A DNA stretch of 64,000 nucleotides from Saccoglossus kowalevskii (taxonomy: Eukaryota > Hemichordata > Enteropneusta > Harrimaniidae). Positions 43,021 to 56,675 of this stretch are shown here, one piece after another. The notes under the pieces were generated by a model that worked only from the letters and a program-made list of their open reading frames with translations, was not told the origin of the DNA and did no database searches. Each line of letters starts with the position of its first letter. Within the stretch, counting starts at the first letter, position 1. A program made the position numbers and the translations under genes. Location: contig NW_003110805.1 in NCBI RefSeq assembly GCF_000003605.2, forward strand, positions 1 to 64,000. The letters are read 5' to 3'.

Positions 43021-46000
43021 AGTAAACAATCCAATGAAATAGACAAACCACTTGAATAGTAAACAATCCAATGAAATGAACAAACCACTTGAATAGTAAA
43101 CAATCCAATGAAATAGACAAACCACTTGAATAATAAACAATCCAATGAAATGAACAAACCACTTGAATAGTAAACAATCCAATGAAATGGACAAACCACT
43201 TGAATAGTAAACAATCCAATGAAATGGACAAACCACTTGAATAGTAAACAATCCAATGAAATGGACAAACCACTTGAATAGTATAGTAAACAATCCAATG
43301 AAATGGACAACAAACCACTTGAATAGTAAACAATCCAATGAAATGGACAAACCACTTGAATAGTAAACAATCCAATGAAATGGACAAACCTCTTGAATAA
43401 TAAACAATCCAATGAAATGGACAAACCACTTGAATAGTAAACAATCCAATGAAATAGACAAACCACTTGAATAGTAAACAATCCAATGAAATGAACAAAC
43501 CACTTGAATAGTAAACAATCCAATGAAATGAACAAACCACTTGAATAGTAAACAATCCAATGAAATAGACAAACCACTTGAATAGTAAACAATCCAATGA
43601 AATGAACAAACTACTTGAATAGTAAACAATCCAATGAAATAGACAAACCACTTGAATAGTAAACAATCCAATGAAATGGACAAACTACTTGAATAGTAAA
43701 CAATGTAATGAAATAGACAAACCACTTGAATAGTAAACAATCCAATGAAATGGACAAACCACTTGAATAGTATAGTAAACAATCCATGAAATGGACAAAC
43801 AACTTGAATAGTAAACAATCCAATGAAATGGACAAACCACTTGAATAATAAACAATCCAATGAAATAGACAAACCACTTGAATAATAAACAATCCAATGA
43901 AATGGACAAACCACTTGAATAGTATAGTAAACAATCCAATGAAATGGACAAACCACTTGAATAGTAAAAATCCAATGAAATAGACAAACCACTTGAATAG
44001 TAAAAATCCAATGAAGTTGACAAACCACTTGAATAGTAAACAATCCAATGAAATAGACAAACCACTTGAATAGTAAACAATCCAATGAAATGGACAACCC
44101 ACTTGAATAGTAAACAATCCAATGAAATGGACAAACCACTTGAATAGTAAACAATCCAATGAAATAGACAAACCACTTGAATAGTAAACAATCCAATGAA
44201 ATGGACAAACCACTTGAATAATAAACAATCCAATGAAATGGACAAGCCACTTGAATAATAAACAATCCAATGAAATAGACAAACCACTTGAATAATAAAC
44301 AATCCAATGAAATGGACAAACCACTTGAATAGTAAACAATCCAATGAAATGGACAAACCACTTGAATAGTAAACAATCCAATGAAATGGACAAACCACTT
44401 GAATAGTAAACATTCCAATGAAATAGACAAACCACTTGAATAGAAAACAATCCAATGAAATGGACAAACCACTTGAATAGTAAACAATCCAATGAAGTGG
44501 ACAAACCACTTGAATAGTAAACAATCCAATGAAATGGACAAACCACTTGAATAGTAAACAATCCAATGAAATGGACAAGCCACTTGAATAGTAAACAATC
44601 CAATGAAGTGGACAAACCACTTGAATAGTAAAGAATCCAATGAAATGGACAAACCACTTGAATAGTAAAAATCCAATGAAATGGACAAACCACTTGAATA
44701 GAAACAATCCAATGAAATGGACAAACCACTTGAATAGTAAACAATCCAATGAAATGGACAAACCACTTGAATAGTAAACAATCCAATAAAATGGACAAAC
44801 CACTTGAATAGTAAACATTCCAATGAAATAGACAAACCACTTGAATAGAAAACAATCCAATGAAATGGACAAACCACTTGAATAGAAACAATCCAATGAA
44901 ATGGACAAACCATTTGAATAGTAAACAATCCAATGAAATAGACTAACCACTTGAATAATAAACAATCCAATGAAATGGACAAACCACTTGAATACTAAAC
45001 AATCCAATAAAATGGACAAACCACTTGAATAGTAAACAATCCAATGAAATGGACAAACCACTTGAATAGTAAAAATCCAATGAAATGGACAAACCACTTG
45101 AATAGAAACAATCCAATGAAATGGACAAACCACTTGAATAGTAAACAACCCAATGAAATGGACAAACCACTTGAATAGTAAACAATCCAATAAAATGGAC
45201 GAACCACTTGAATAGTAAACATTCCAATGAAATAGACAAACCACTTGAATAGAAAACAATCCAATGAAATGGACAAACCACTTGAATAGTAAACAATCCA
45301 ATGAAATAGACAAACCACTTGAATAATAAACAATCCAATGAAATGGACAAACCACTTGAATACTAAACAATCCAATAAAATGGACAAGCCACTTGAATAG
45401 TAAACAATCCAATGAAATAGACAAACCACTTGAATAGTAAACAATCCAATGAAATGGACAAACCACTTGAATAGTAAACAATCCAATGAAATAGACAAAC
45501 CACTTGAATAATAAACAATCCAATGAAATGGACAAACCACTTGAATACTAAACAATCCATTGAAATGGACAAACCACTTGAATAGTAAACAATCCAATGA
45601 AATGGACAAACCACTTGAATAGTAAAGAATCCAATGAAATGGACAAACCACTTGAATAGTAAACAATCCAATGAAATGGACAAACCACTTGAATAGTATA
45701 GTAAAGAATCCAATGAAATGGACAACAAACCACTTGAATAGTAAAGAATCCAATGAAATGGACAAACCACTTGAATAGTAAACAATCCAATGAAATGGAC
45801 AAACCTCTTGAATAATAAACAATCCAATGAAATGGACAAACCACTTGAATAGTAAACAATCCAATGAAATGGACAAACCACTTGAATAGTATAGTAAACA
45901 ATCCAATGAAATGGACAACAAACCACTTGAATAGTAAAGAATCCAATGAAATGGACAAACCACTTGAATAATAAACAATCCAATGAAATGGACAAACCTC

Positions 46001-46309
46001 TTGAATAATAAACAATCCAATGAAATGGACAAACCACTTGAATAGTAAACAATCCAATGAAATGGACAAACCAGTTGAATAGTAAACAATCCAATGAAAT
46101 AGACAAACCACTTGAATAGTAAACAATCCAATGAAATGGACAAACCACTTGAATAGTAAACAATCCAATGAAATAGACAAACCACTTGAATAGTAAACAA
46201 TCCAATGAAATGGACAAACCACTTGAATAGTAAACAATCCAATGAAATAGACAAACCACTTGAATAATAAACAATCCAATGAAATGGACAAACCACTTGA
46301 ATAGTATAG

Positions 46310-46510
46310 TAAACAATTCCAATGAAATGGACAAACTCACTTGAATTAGTAAACAATTTAATGAAAGGGACAAAACCACTTGAAATAGTAAACAATCCAA
46401 TGAAATGGACAAACCACTTGAATAGTAAACAAATCCAATGAAATAGACAAACCACTTGAATAGTAAACAATCCAATGAAATGAACAAACCACTTGAAATA
46501 GTAAACAATC
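46310..46510 (+). repeat. Insertion-rich monomers
   Basis: Single-base gains dominate here: AATTCC, ACAAACTCAC, GAATTAGT, ACAAAACCAC, GAAATAGT, AAACAAATCC and another GAAATAGT. Almost every other irregular patch in the window is dominated by losses. Confidence 0.65.
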
Positions 46511-46693
46511 CAATGAAATGAACAAACCACTTGAATAGTAAACAATCCAATGAAATAGACAAACCACTTGAATAGTAAACAATCCAATGAAATAACCAAA
46601 CTACTTGAATAGTAAACAATCCAATGAAATAGACAAACCACTTGAATAGTAAACAATCCAATGAAATGGACAAACTACTTGAATAGTAAACAA

Positions 46694-47115
46694 TGTAATG
46701 AAATAGACAAACCACTTGAATAGTAAACAATCCAATGAAATGGACAAACCACTTGAATAGTAAACAATCCAATGAAATGGACAAACCACTTGAAAATTAA
46801 ACAATCCAATGAAATGGACAAACCACTTGAATAATAAACAATCCAATGAAATGGACAAACCACTTGAATAATAAGCAATCCAATGAAATAGACAAATCAC
46901 TTGAACAGTAAACAATCCAATAAAATGGACAAACCACTTGAATAGTAAACAATCCAATGAAATGGACAAACCACTTAAATGGTAAACAATCCAATGAAAT
47001 GGAAAAACCACTTGAATAATAAGCAATCCAATGAAATAGACAAACCACTTGAACAGTAAACAATCCAATGAAGTGGACAAACCACTTGAATAGTAAACAA
47101 TCCAATGAAGTGGAC
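46694..47115 (+). repeat. Block A copy 7 (421-bp form, four monomers missing)
   Basis: GTAATG and GAAAATT (46792) are 98 bp apart, but the total length is 421 bp, exactly 148 bp (four monomers) less than 569. The missing part is the first GAATGGT-TAAGC-GAACAG-GAATGGT run. The clean four-monomer loss fits one unequal recombination event. Confidence 0.85.
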
Positions 47116-47838
47116 AAACCACTTGAATAGTAAACAATCCAATGAAATGGACAAACCACTTGAATAGTAAAAATCCAATGAAGTGGACAAACCACTTGAA
47201 TAGTAAACAATCCAATGAAATGGACAAACCACTTGAATAGTAAAAATCCAATGAAATGGACAAACCACTTGAATAGTAAACAATCCAATGAAATTGACAA
47301 ACCACTTGAATAGTAAACAATCCAATGAAATGGACAAACCACTTGAATAGTAAACAATCCAATGAAATGGACAAACCACTTGAATAGTAAACAATCCAAT
47401 GAAATGGACAAACCACTTGAATAGTAAACAATCCAATGAAATGGACAAACCACTTGAATAGTAAACAATCCAATGAAATGAACAAACCACTTGAATAGTA
47501 AACAATCCAATGAAATGAACAAACCACTTGAATAGTAAACAATCCAATGAAATGGACAAACCACTTGAATAGTAAACAATCCAATGAAATGGACAAACCA
47601 CTTGAATAGTAAACAATCCAATGAAATGAACAAACCACTTGAATAGTAAACAATCCAATGAAATGAACAAACCACTTGAATAGTAAACAATCCAATGAAA
47701 TGGACAAACCACTTGAATAGTAAACAATCCAATGAAATGAACAAACTACTTGAATAGTAAACAATCCAATGAAATAGACAAACCACTTGAATAGTAAACA
47801 ATCCAATGAAATGGACAAACTACTTGAATAGTAAACAA

Positions 47839-48013
47839 TGTAATGAAATAGACAAACCACTTGAATAGTAAACAATCCAATGAAATGGACAAACCACTTG
47901 AATAGTAAACAATCCAATGAAATGGACAAACCACTTGAAAATTAAACAATCCAATGAAATGGACAAACCACTTGAATAATAAACAATCCAATGAAATGGA
48001 CAAACCACTTGAA
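47839..48013 (+). repeat. Block A head only
   Basis: GTAATG at 47839, GAAAATT at 47937 and the GAATAATAAAC monomer are present, but at 48014-48016 the sequence jumps to a TATAG/CCATGAAATGG monomer belonging to a different duplicated segment. The start lies 1,145 bp after that of the previous copy. Confidence 0.8.
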
Positions 48014-48015
48014 TA

Positions 48016-48603
48016 GTATAGTAAACAATCCATGAAATGGACAAACCACTTGAATAGTAAACAATCCAATGAAATGGACAAACCACTTGAATAATAAACA
48101 ATCCAATGAAATAGACAAACCACTTGAATAATAAACAATCCAATGAAATGGACAAACCACTTGAATAGTATAGTAAACAATCCAATGAAATGGACAAACC
48201 ACTTGAATAGTAAAAATCCAATGAAATAGACAAACCACTTGAATAGTAAAAATCCAATGAAGTGGACAAACCACTTGAATAGTAAACATTCCAATGAAGT
48301 GGACAAACCACTTGAATAGTAAACAATCCAATGAAGTGGACAAACCACTTGAATAGTAAACAATCCAATGAAATGGACAAACCACTTGAATAGTAAAAAT
48401 CCAATGAAATGGACAAGCCACTTGAATAGTAAACAATCCAATGAAGTGGACAAACCACTTGAATAGTAAACAATCCAATGAAGTGGACAAACCACTTGAA
48501 TAGTAAACAATCCAATGAAATGGACAAACCACTTGAATAGTAAAAATCCAATGAAATGGACAAACCAGTTGAATAGTAAACAATCCAATGAAATTGACAA
48601 ACC
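48016..48603 (+). repeat. Segment copied at offset 11,884
   Basis: TATAG/CCATGAAATGG at 48016, AACATTCC at 48289, CAGTTG at 48566 and AAATTGAC ending near 48597 are each 11,884 bp before their counterparts at 59900, 60173, 60450 and 60481. No net indel separates the two copies over almost 600 bp. Confidence 0.86.
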
Positions 48604-49639
48604 ACTTGAATAGTAAACAATCCAATGAAATGGACAAACCACTTGAATAGTAAACAATCCAATGAAATGGACAAACCACTTGAATAGTAAACAATCCAAT
48701 GAAATGGACAAACCACTTGAATAGTATAGTAAACAATCCAATGAAATGGACAACAAACCACTTGAATAGTAAACAATCCAATGAAATGGACAAACCACTT
48801 GAATAGTAAACAATCCAATGAAATAGACAAACCACTTGAATAGTAAACAATCCAATGAAATGGACAAACCACTTGAATAGTAAACAATCCAATGAAATAG
48901 ACAAACCACTTGAATAGTAAACAATCCAATGAAATAGACAAACCACTTGAATAGTAAACAATCCAATGAAATGGACAAACCACTTGAATAGTAAACAATC
49001 CAATGAAATGGACAAACCACTTGAATAGTATAGTAAACAATCCAATGAAATGGACAACAAACCACTTGAATAGTAAACAATCCAATGAAATGGACAAACC
49101 ACTTGAATAGTAAACAATCCAATGAAATGGACAAACCTCTTGAATAATAAACAATCCAATGAAATGGACAAACCACTTGAATAGTAAACAATCCAATGAA
49201 ATAGACAAACCACTTGAATAGTAAACAATCCAATGAAATGGACAACCCACTTGAATAGTAAACAATCCAATGAAATGGACAAACCACTTGAATAGTAAAC
49301 AATCCAATGAAATAGACAAACCACTTGAATAATAAACAATCCAATGAAATGGACAAACCACTTGAATAGTATAGTAAACAATCCAATGAAATGGACAAAC
49401 AACTTGAATAGTAAAAATCCAATGAAATGGACAAACCACTTGAATAGTAAACAATCCAATGAAATGGACAAACCACTTGAATAGTAAACAATCCAATGAA
49501 ATGGACAAACCACTTGAATAGTATAGTAAACAATCCAATGAAATGGACAACAAACCACTTGAATAGTAAACAATCCAATGAAATGGACAAACCACTTGAA
49601 TAGTAAACAATCCAATGAAATAGACAAACCACTTGAATA

Positions 49640-49770
49640 GTAGACACTCCAATGAAATGGACAAACAACTTGAATAGTATAGTAAACAATCCATGAAATG
49701 GACAACACTTGAATAGTAAAAATCCAATGAAATAGACAAACCACTTGAATAGTAAAAATCCAATGAAGTT
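49640..49770 (+). repeat. Irregular monomers
   Basis: GTAGACACTCC, a TATAG/CCATGAAATGG monomer, GACAACACTTG and AAGTTTAC occur within 130 bp, combining substitutions and losses. Confidence 0.6.
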
Positions 49771-50714
49771 TACAAACCACTTGAATAGTAAACAATCCAA
49801 TGAAATAGACAAACCACTTGAATACTAAACAATCCAATGAAATGGACAAACCACTTGAATAGTAAACAATCCAATGAAATGGACAAACCACTTGAATAGT
49901 AAACAATCCAATGAAATGGACAAACCACTTGAATAGTAAACAATCCAATGAAATGGACAAACCACTTGAATAGTATAGTAAACAATCCAATGAAATGGAC
50001 AACAAACCACTTGAATAGTAAAGAATCCAATGAAATGGACAAACCACTTGAATAGTAAACAATCCAATGAAATGGACAAACCTCTTGAATAATAAACAAT
50101 CCAATGAAATGGACAAACCACTTGAATAGTAAACAATCCAATGAAATGGACAAACCACTTGAATAGTAAACAATCTAATGAAATGGACAAACCACTTGAA
50201 TAGTAAACAATCCAATGAAATGGACAAACCACTTGAATAGTAAACAATCCAATGAAATAGACAAACCACTTGAATAGTAAACAATCCAATGAAATGAACA
50301 AACCACTTGAATAGTAAACAATCCAATGAAATGAACAAACCACTTGAATAGTAAACAATCCAATGAAATAGACAAACCACTTGAATACTAGACAATCCAA
50401 TGAAATGAACAAACTACTTGATATAGTAAACAATCCAATGAAATAGACAAACCACTTGAATAGTAAACAATCCAATGAAATGGACAAACTACTTGAATAG
50501 TAAACAATGTAATGAAATAGACAAACCACTTGAATAGTAAACAATCCAATGAAATGGACAAACCTCTTGAATAGTAAACAATCCAATGAAATGGACAAAC
50601 CACTTGAATAGTAAACATCCCATGAAATAGACAAACCACTTGAATAATAAACAATCCAATGAAATGGACAAACCACTTGAATAGTATAGTAACATCCAAT
50701 GAAATGGACTAACC

Positions 50715-51140
50715 TCTTGAATAGTATAGTAAACAATCCAATGAAATGGACAATCCACTTGAATAGTATACAATCCAATGAAATAGACAAACCACTTGAA
50801 TAATAAACAATCCAATGAAATGGACAAGCCACTTGAATAGTATAGTAAACAATCCAATGAAATGGACAAACCACTTGAATAGTAAAAATCCAATGAAATA
50901 GACAAACCACTTGAATAGTAAAAATCCAATGAAGTGGACAAACCACTTGAATAGTAAACATTCCAATGAAGTGGACAAACCACTTGAATAGTAAACATTC
51001 CAATGAAGTGGACAAACCACTTGAATAGTAAACAATCCAATGAAGTGGACAAACCACTTGAATAGTAAACAATCCAATGAAATGGACAAACCACTTGAAT
51101 AGTAAAAATCCAATGAAATGGACAAGCCACTTGAATAGTA
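50715..51140 (+). repeat. Segment copied at offset 4,769
   Basis: The run AAAAATCC/AAATAGAC, AAAAATCC/AAGTGGAC, two AACATTCC/AAGTGGAC, AAGTGGAC, plain, AAAAATCC/ACAAGCCAC also occurs at 55.5-55.9 kb. The two AACATTCC sites (50961 and 50998) are both exactly 4,769 bp before those at 55730 and 55767. The upstream monomers (TATAG with ACAATCCAC) are irregular in both places. Confidence 0.82.
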
Positions 51141-52064
51141 AACAATCCAATGAAGTGGACAAACCACTTGAATAGTAAACAATCCAATGAAGTGGACAAA
51201 CCACTTGAATAGTAAACAATCCGATGAAATGGACAAACCACTTGAATAGTAAAAATCCAATGAAATGGACAAACCACTTGAATAGTAAACAATCCAATGA
51301 AATTGACAAACCACTTGAATAGTAAACAATCCAATGAAATGGACAAACCACTTGAATAGTAAACAATCCAATGAAATGGACAAACCACTTGAATAGTAAA
51401 CAATCCAATGAAATGGACAAACCACTTGAATAGTAAACAATCCAATGAAATGGACAAACCACTTGAATAGTAAACAATCCAATGAAATGGACAAACCACT
51501 TGAATAGTATAGTAAACAATCCAATAAAATGGACAAACCACTTGAATAGTAAAAATCCAATGAAATGGACAAACCACTTGAATAGTAAACAATCCAATGA
51601 AATGGACAAACCACTTGAATAGTAAACAATCCAATGAAATGGACAAACCACTTGAATAGTAAACAATCCAATGAAATGGACAAACCACTTGAATAGTAAA
51701 CAATCCAATGAAATAGACAAACCACTTGAATAGTAAACAATCCAATGAAATGGACAAACTACTTGAATAGTAAACAATGTAATGAAATAGACAAACCACT
51801 TGAATAGTAAACAATCCAATGAAATGGACAAACCTGATGAATAGTAAACAATCCAATGAAATGGACAAACCACTTGAATAGTAAACAATCCAATGAAATA
51901 GACAAACCACTTGAATAATAAACAATCCAATGAAATGGACAAACCACTTGAATAGTATAGTAAACAATCCAATGAAATGGACAAACAACTTGAATAGTAA
52001 AAATCCAATGAAATGGACAAACCACTTGAATAGTAAACAATCCAATGAAATGGACAAACCACTT

Positions 52065-52499
52065 GAATAATAAACAATCCAATGAAATGGACAAACCACT
52101 TGAATGGTAAACAATCCAATGAAATGGACAAACCACTTGAATAATAAGCAATCCAATGAAATAGACAAACCACTTGAACAGTAAACAATCCAATGAAATG
52201 GACAAACCACTTGAATGGTAAACAATCCAATGAAATGAACAAACCACTTGAATAATAAGCAATCCAATGAAATAGACAAATCACTTGAACAGTAAACAAT
52301 CCAATAAAATGGACAAACCACTTGAATAGTAAACAATCCAATGAAATGGACAAACCACTTAAATGGTAAACAATCCAATGAAATGGACAAACCACTTGAA
52401 TAATAAGCAATCCAATGAAATAGACAAACCACTTGAACAGTAAACAATCCAATGAAGTGGACAAACCACTTGAATAGTAAACAATCCAATGAAGTGGAC
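52065..52499 (+). repeat. Block A body without its head
   Basis: From GAATAATAAAC at 52065 to the second AAGTGGAC at 52499 is 434 bp, identical to the same interval of the copy at 18735-19169. The GTAATG/GAAAATT head is absent here. A GTAATG monomer at 51778 leads instead into unrelated variants. Confidence 0.84.
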
Positions 52500-54113
52500 A
52501 AACCACTTGAATAGTAAACAATCCAATGAAATGGACAAACCACTTGAATAGTAAAAATCCAATGAAGTGGACAAACCACTTGAATAGTAAACAATCCAAT
52601 GAAATGGACAAACCACTTGAATAGTAAAAATCCAATGAAATGGACAAACCACTTGAATAGTAAACAATCAAATGAAATTGACAAACCACTTGAATAGTAA
52701 ACAATCCAATGAAATGGACAAACCACTTGAATAGTAAACAATCCAATGAAATGGACAAACCACTTGAATAGTAAACAATCCAATGAAATGGACAAACCAC
52801 TTGAATAGTATAGTAAACAATCCAATAAAATGGACAAACCACTTGAATAGTAAAAATCCAATGAAATGGACAAACCACTTGAATAGTAAACAATCCAATG
52901 AAATGGACAACAAACCACTTGAATAGTAAACAATCCAATGAAATGGACAAACCACTTGAATAGTAAACAATCCAATGAAGTGGACAAACCACTTGAATAG
53001 TAAAGAATCCAATGAAATGGACAAACCACTTGAATAGTAAAAATCCAATGAAATGGACAAACCACTTGAATAGAAACAATCCAATGAAATGGACAAACCA
53101 CTTGAATAGTAAACAATCCAATGAAATGGACAAACCACTTGAATAGTAAACAATCCAATAAAATGGACAAACCACTTGAATAGTAAACATTCCAATGAAA
53201 TAGACAAACCACTTGAATAGAAAACAATCCAATGAAATGGACAAACCACTTGAATAGAAACAATCCAATGAAATGGACAAACCACTTGAATAGTAAACAA
53301 TCCAATGAAATAGACAAACCACTTGAATAATAAACAATCCAATGAAATGGACAAACCACTTGAATACTAAACAATCCATTGAAATGGACAAACCACTTGA
53401 ATAGTAAACAATCCAATGAAATGGACAAACCACTTGAATAGTAAACAATCCAATGAAATGGACAAACCACTTGAATAGTAAACAATCCAATGAAATGGAC
53501 AAACCACTTGAATAGTATAGTAAACAATCCAATGAAATGGACAACAAACCACTTGAATAGTAAAGAATCCAATGAAATGGACAAACCACTTGAATAGTAA
53601 ACAATCCAATGAAATGGACAAACCTCTTGAATAATAAACAATCCAATGAAATGGACAAACCACTTGAATAGTAAACAATCCAATGAAATGGACAAACCAC
53701 TTAAATAGTAAACAATCCAATGAAATAGACAAACCACTTGAATAGTAAACAATCCAATGAAATGGACAAACCACTTGAATAGTAAACAATCCAATGAAAT
53801 AGACAAACCACTTGAATAGTAAACAATCCAATGAAATGGACAAACCACTTGAATAGTAAACAATCCAATGAAATAGACAAACCACTTGAATAATAAACAA
53901 TACAATGAAATGGACAAACCACTTGAATAGTATAGTAAACAATTCAATGAAATGGACAAACAACTTGAATAGTAAAAATCCAATGAAATGGACAAACCAC
54001 TTGAATAGTAAACAATCCAATGAAATGGACAAACCACTTGAATAGTAAACAATCCAATGAAATAGACAAACCACTTGAATAGTAAACAATCCAATGAAAT
54101 GGACAAACCACTT

Positions 54114-54267
54114 GAAGAGTAAACAATCCAATGAAATAGACAAACCACTTCAATAATCAACAATCCAATGAAATGGACAACAAACCACTTGAATAGTAAA
54201 CAATCCAATGAAATGGACAAACCACTTGAATTGTAAAAATCCAATGAAATGGACAAGCCACTAGAAT
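54114..54267 (+). repeat. Block B copy 7
   Basis: GAAGAG at 54114, CAATAATCAAC at 54151, GACAACAAACC and CTAGAAT at 54261. A TCAATG variant lies 207 bp upstream at 53944. The shared stretch with 5.5, 35.4 and 59.1 kb is therefore at least 317 bp. Confidence 0.84.
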
Positions 54268-55369
54268 AGTAAACAATCCAATGAAATAGACAAACCACTT
54301 GAATAGTAAACAATCCAATGAAATGAACAAACCATTTGAATAGTAAACAATCCAATGAAATAGACAAACCACTTGAATAATAAACAATCCAATGAAATGG
54401 ACAAACCACTTGAATAGTAAACAATCCAATGAAATGGACAAACCACTTGAATAGTAAACAATCCAATGAAATGGACAAACCACTTGAATAGTAAACAATC
54501 CAATGAAATGGACAAACCACTTGAATAGTATAGTAAACAATCCAATGAAATGGACACAAACCACTTGAATAGTAAACAATCCAATGAAATGGACAAACCT
54601 CTTGAATAGTAAACAATCCAATGAAATAGACAAACCACTTGAATAGTAAACAATCCAATGAAATAGACAAACCACTTGAATAATAAACAATCCAATGAAA
54701 TGGACAAACAACTTGAATAGTATAGTAAACAATCCATGAAATGGACAAACAACTTGAATAGTAAACAATCCAATGAAATGGACAAACCACTTGAATAGTA
54801 AAAATCCAATGAAATAGACAAACCACTTGAATAGTAAAAATCCAATGAAGTGGACAAACCACTTGAATAGTAAACAATCCAATGAAGTGGACAAACCACT
54901 TGAATAGTAAAAATCCAATGAAATGGACAAACCACTTGAATAGTAAAAATCCAATGAAATGGACAAGCCACTTGAATAGTAAACAATCCAATGAAGCGGA
55001 CAAACCACTTGAATAGTAAACAATCCAATGAAGTGGACAAACCACTTGAATAGTAAACAGTCCAATGAAATGGACAAACCACTTGAATAGTAAAAATCCA
55101 ATGAAATGGACAAGCCACTTGAATAGTAAACAATCCAATGAAGTGGACAAACCACTTGAATAGTAAACAATCCAATGAAGTGGACAAACCACTTGAATAG
55201 TAAAGAATCCAATGAAATGGACAAACCACTTGAATAGTAAAAATCCAATGAAATGGACAAACCACTTAAATAGAAACAATCCAATGAAATGGACAAACCA
55301 CTTGAATAGTAAACAATCCAATGAAATGGACAAACCACTTGAATAGTAAACATTCCAATGAAATGGACA

Positions 55370-56216
55370 AACCTCTTGAATAAAAGACGATCCAATGAAA
55401 TGTACGATCCACTTGAAGAGTAAACAGTCCAATGAAATAGACAAACCACTTGAATAGTAAACAATCCAATGAAATGGACAAACCAAGTGAATAGTATAGT
55501 AAACAATCCAATGAAATGGACAATCCAGTAGAATAATAAACAATCCAATGAAATAGACAAACCCCGTGAATAATAAACAATCCAATGAAATGGACAAACC
55601 AGGGAATAGTATAGTAAACAATCCAATGAAACGGACAAACCACTTGAATAGTAAAAATCCAATGAAATAGACAAACCACTTGAATAGTAAAAATCCAATG
55701 AAGTGGACAAACCACTTGAATAGTAAACATTCCAATGAAGTGGACAAACCACTTGAATAGTAAACATTCCAATGAAGTGGACAAACCACTTGAATAGTAA
55801 ACAATCCAATGAAGTGGACAAACCACTTGAATAGTAAACAATCCAATGAAATGGACAAACCACTTGAATAGTAAAAATCCAATGAAATGGACAAGCCACT
55901 TGAATAATAAACAATCCAATGAAATGGACAAACCACCTGAATAATAAAAAATCCTCTGAAGTGAAGGAACCACTTGAATAATAAAAAATCCTATGAAGTG
56001 GAGGAACCACCTGAATAATAAAAATCCAATGAAATGGACGAACCACTTGAATAAAAAATAATCCAATGAATTTGACGAACCACTTGAATAGAAAACAATC
56101 CAACGAAATGGACAGACCACTTGAATAATAAACAATCCAATGAAATGGACGGACCACTTGAATAATAAACAATCCAATGAAGTGGACGGACCACTTGAAT
56201 AATAAACAATCCAATG
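55370..56216 (+). repeat. Island of strongly diverged monomers
   Basis: Monomers in 55370-55620 carry changes seen rarely or nowhere else in the window (AAAAGACGATCC, GTACGATCC, ACCAAGTG, CCAGTAG, ACCCCGTG, ACCAGGG). From 55930 to 56216 there are eight more diverged copies (CCTCTGAAGTGAAGG, CCTATG, GGAGGAACC, GGACGAACC, AATTTGAC, CCAACG, GGACAGACC, GGACGGACC). CpG, absent from the consensus, is common here. A more regular stretch at 55630-55900 separates the two halves. Confidence 0.82.
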
Positions 56217-56625
56217 AAATGGACAAACCACTTGAATAGTAAACAATCCATTGAAATGGACAAATCACTTTAATAGTAAACAATCCAATGAAATGGACAA
56301 ACCACTTGAATAGTAAACAATCCAATGAAATGGACAAACCACTTGAATAGTATAGTAAACAATCCAATGAAATGGACAACAAACCACTTGAATAGTAAAC
56401 AATCCAATGAAATGGACAAACCACTTGAATAATAAACAATCCAATGAAATAGACAAACCACTTGAATAGTAAACAATCCAATGAAGTGGACAAACTACTT
56501 GAATAGTAAACAATCCAATGAAATGGACAAACCACTTGAATAGAAAAATCCAATGAAATGGACAAGCCACTTGAATAGTAAACAATCCAATGAAATGGAC
56601 AAACCACTTTAATAGTAAAATTCCC
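56196..56625 (+). repeat. Second copy of the triplicated segment (offset 26,568)
   Basis: CCATTG (56249), AAGTGGACAAACTAC (about 56484) and TAGAAAAATCC (56539) all lie exactly 26,568 bp after their counterparts at 29681, 29916 and 29971. The match starts right after the diverged island at 55.9-56.2 kb and ends at ACTTTAATAG, where a degenerate monomer begins. Confidence 0.87.
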
Positions 56626-56675
56626 ATGGAATGGAAGAAGACCTTTTGATACATCTGATTCCGCTGATGTGCACA
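56626..56675. other. Degenerate monomers at a duplication end
   Basis: The sequence reads CCATGGAATGGAA, then GAAGACCTTTTG, ATACATC, and TGATTCCGCTGATGTGC before returning to CACAAACCAC. Two consecutive 37-bp units can still be traced with many mismatches; the second matches the consensus at roughly two thirds of positions. The next three monomers each carry one extra base (near 56700, 56748 and 56780). Confidence 0.7.

Noticed and set aside
50489-55936. A reading frame of 1,815 codons on the minus strand, and about 200 similar ones
   Set aside because: All three minus frames are open across the same DNA because the monomer complement lacks stops. The frames shift with each 36-, 40- or 42-bp monomer, and no initiation, splice or domain signal is visible.
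56626-56675. Fragment of a host gene, from the peptide-like reading DVSKGLLPFHG shared with DVSKCLVPFHG near 61.96 kb
   Set aside because: Both stretches can be traced as diverged 37-bp monomers, so the shared peptide reflects shared DNA and not a coding exon.
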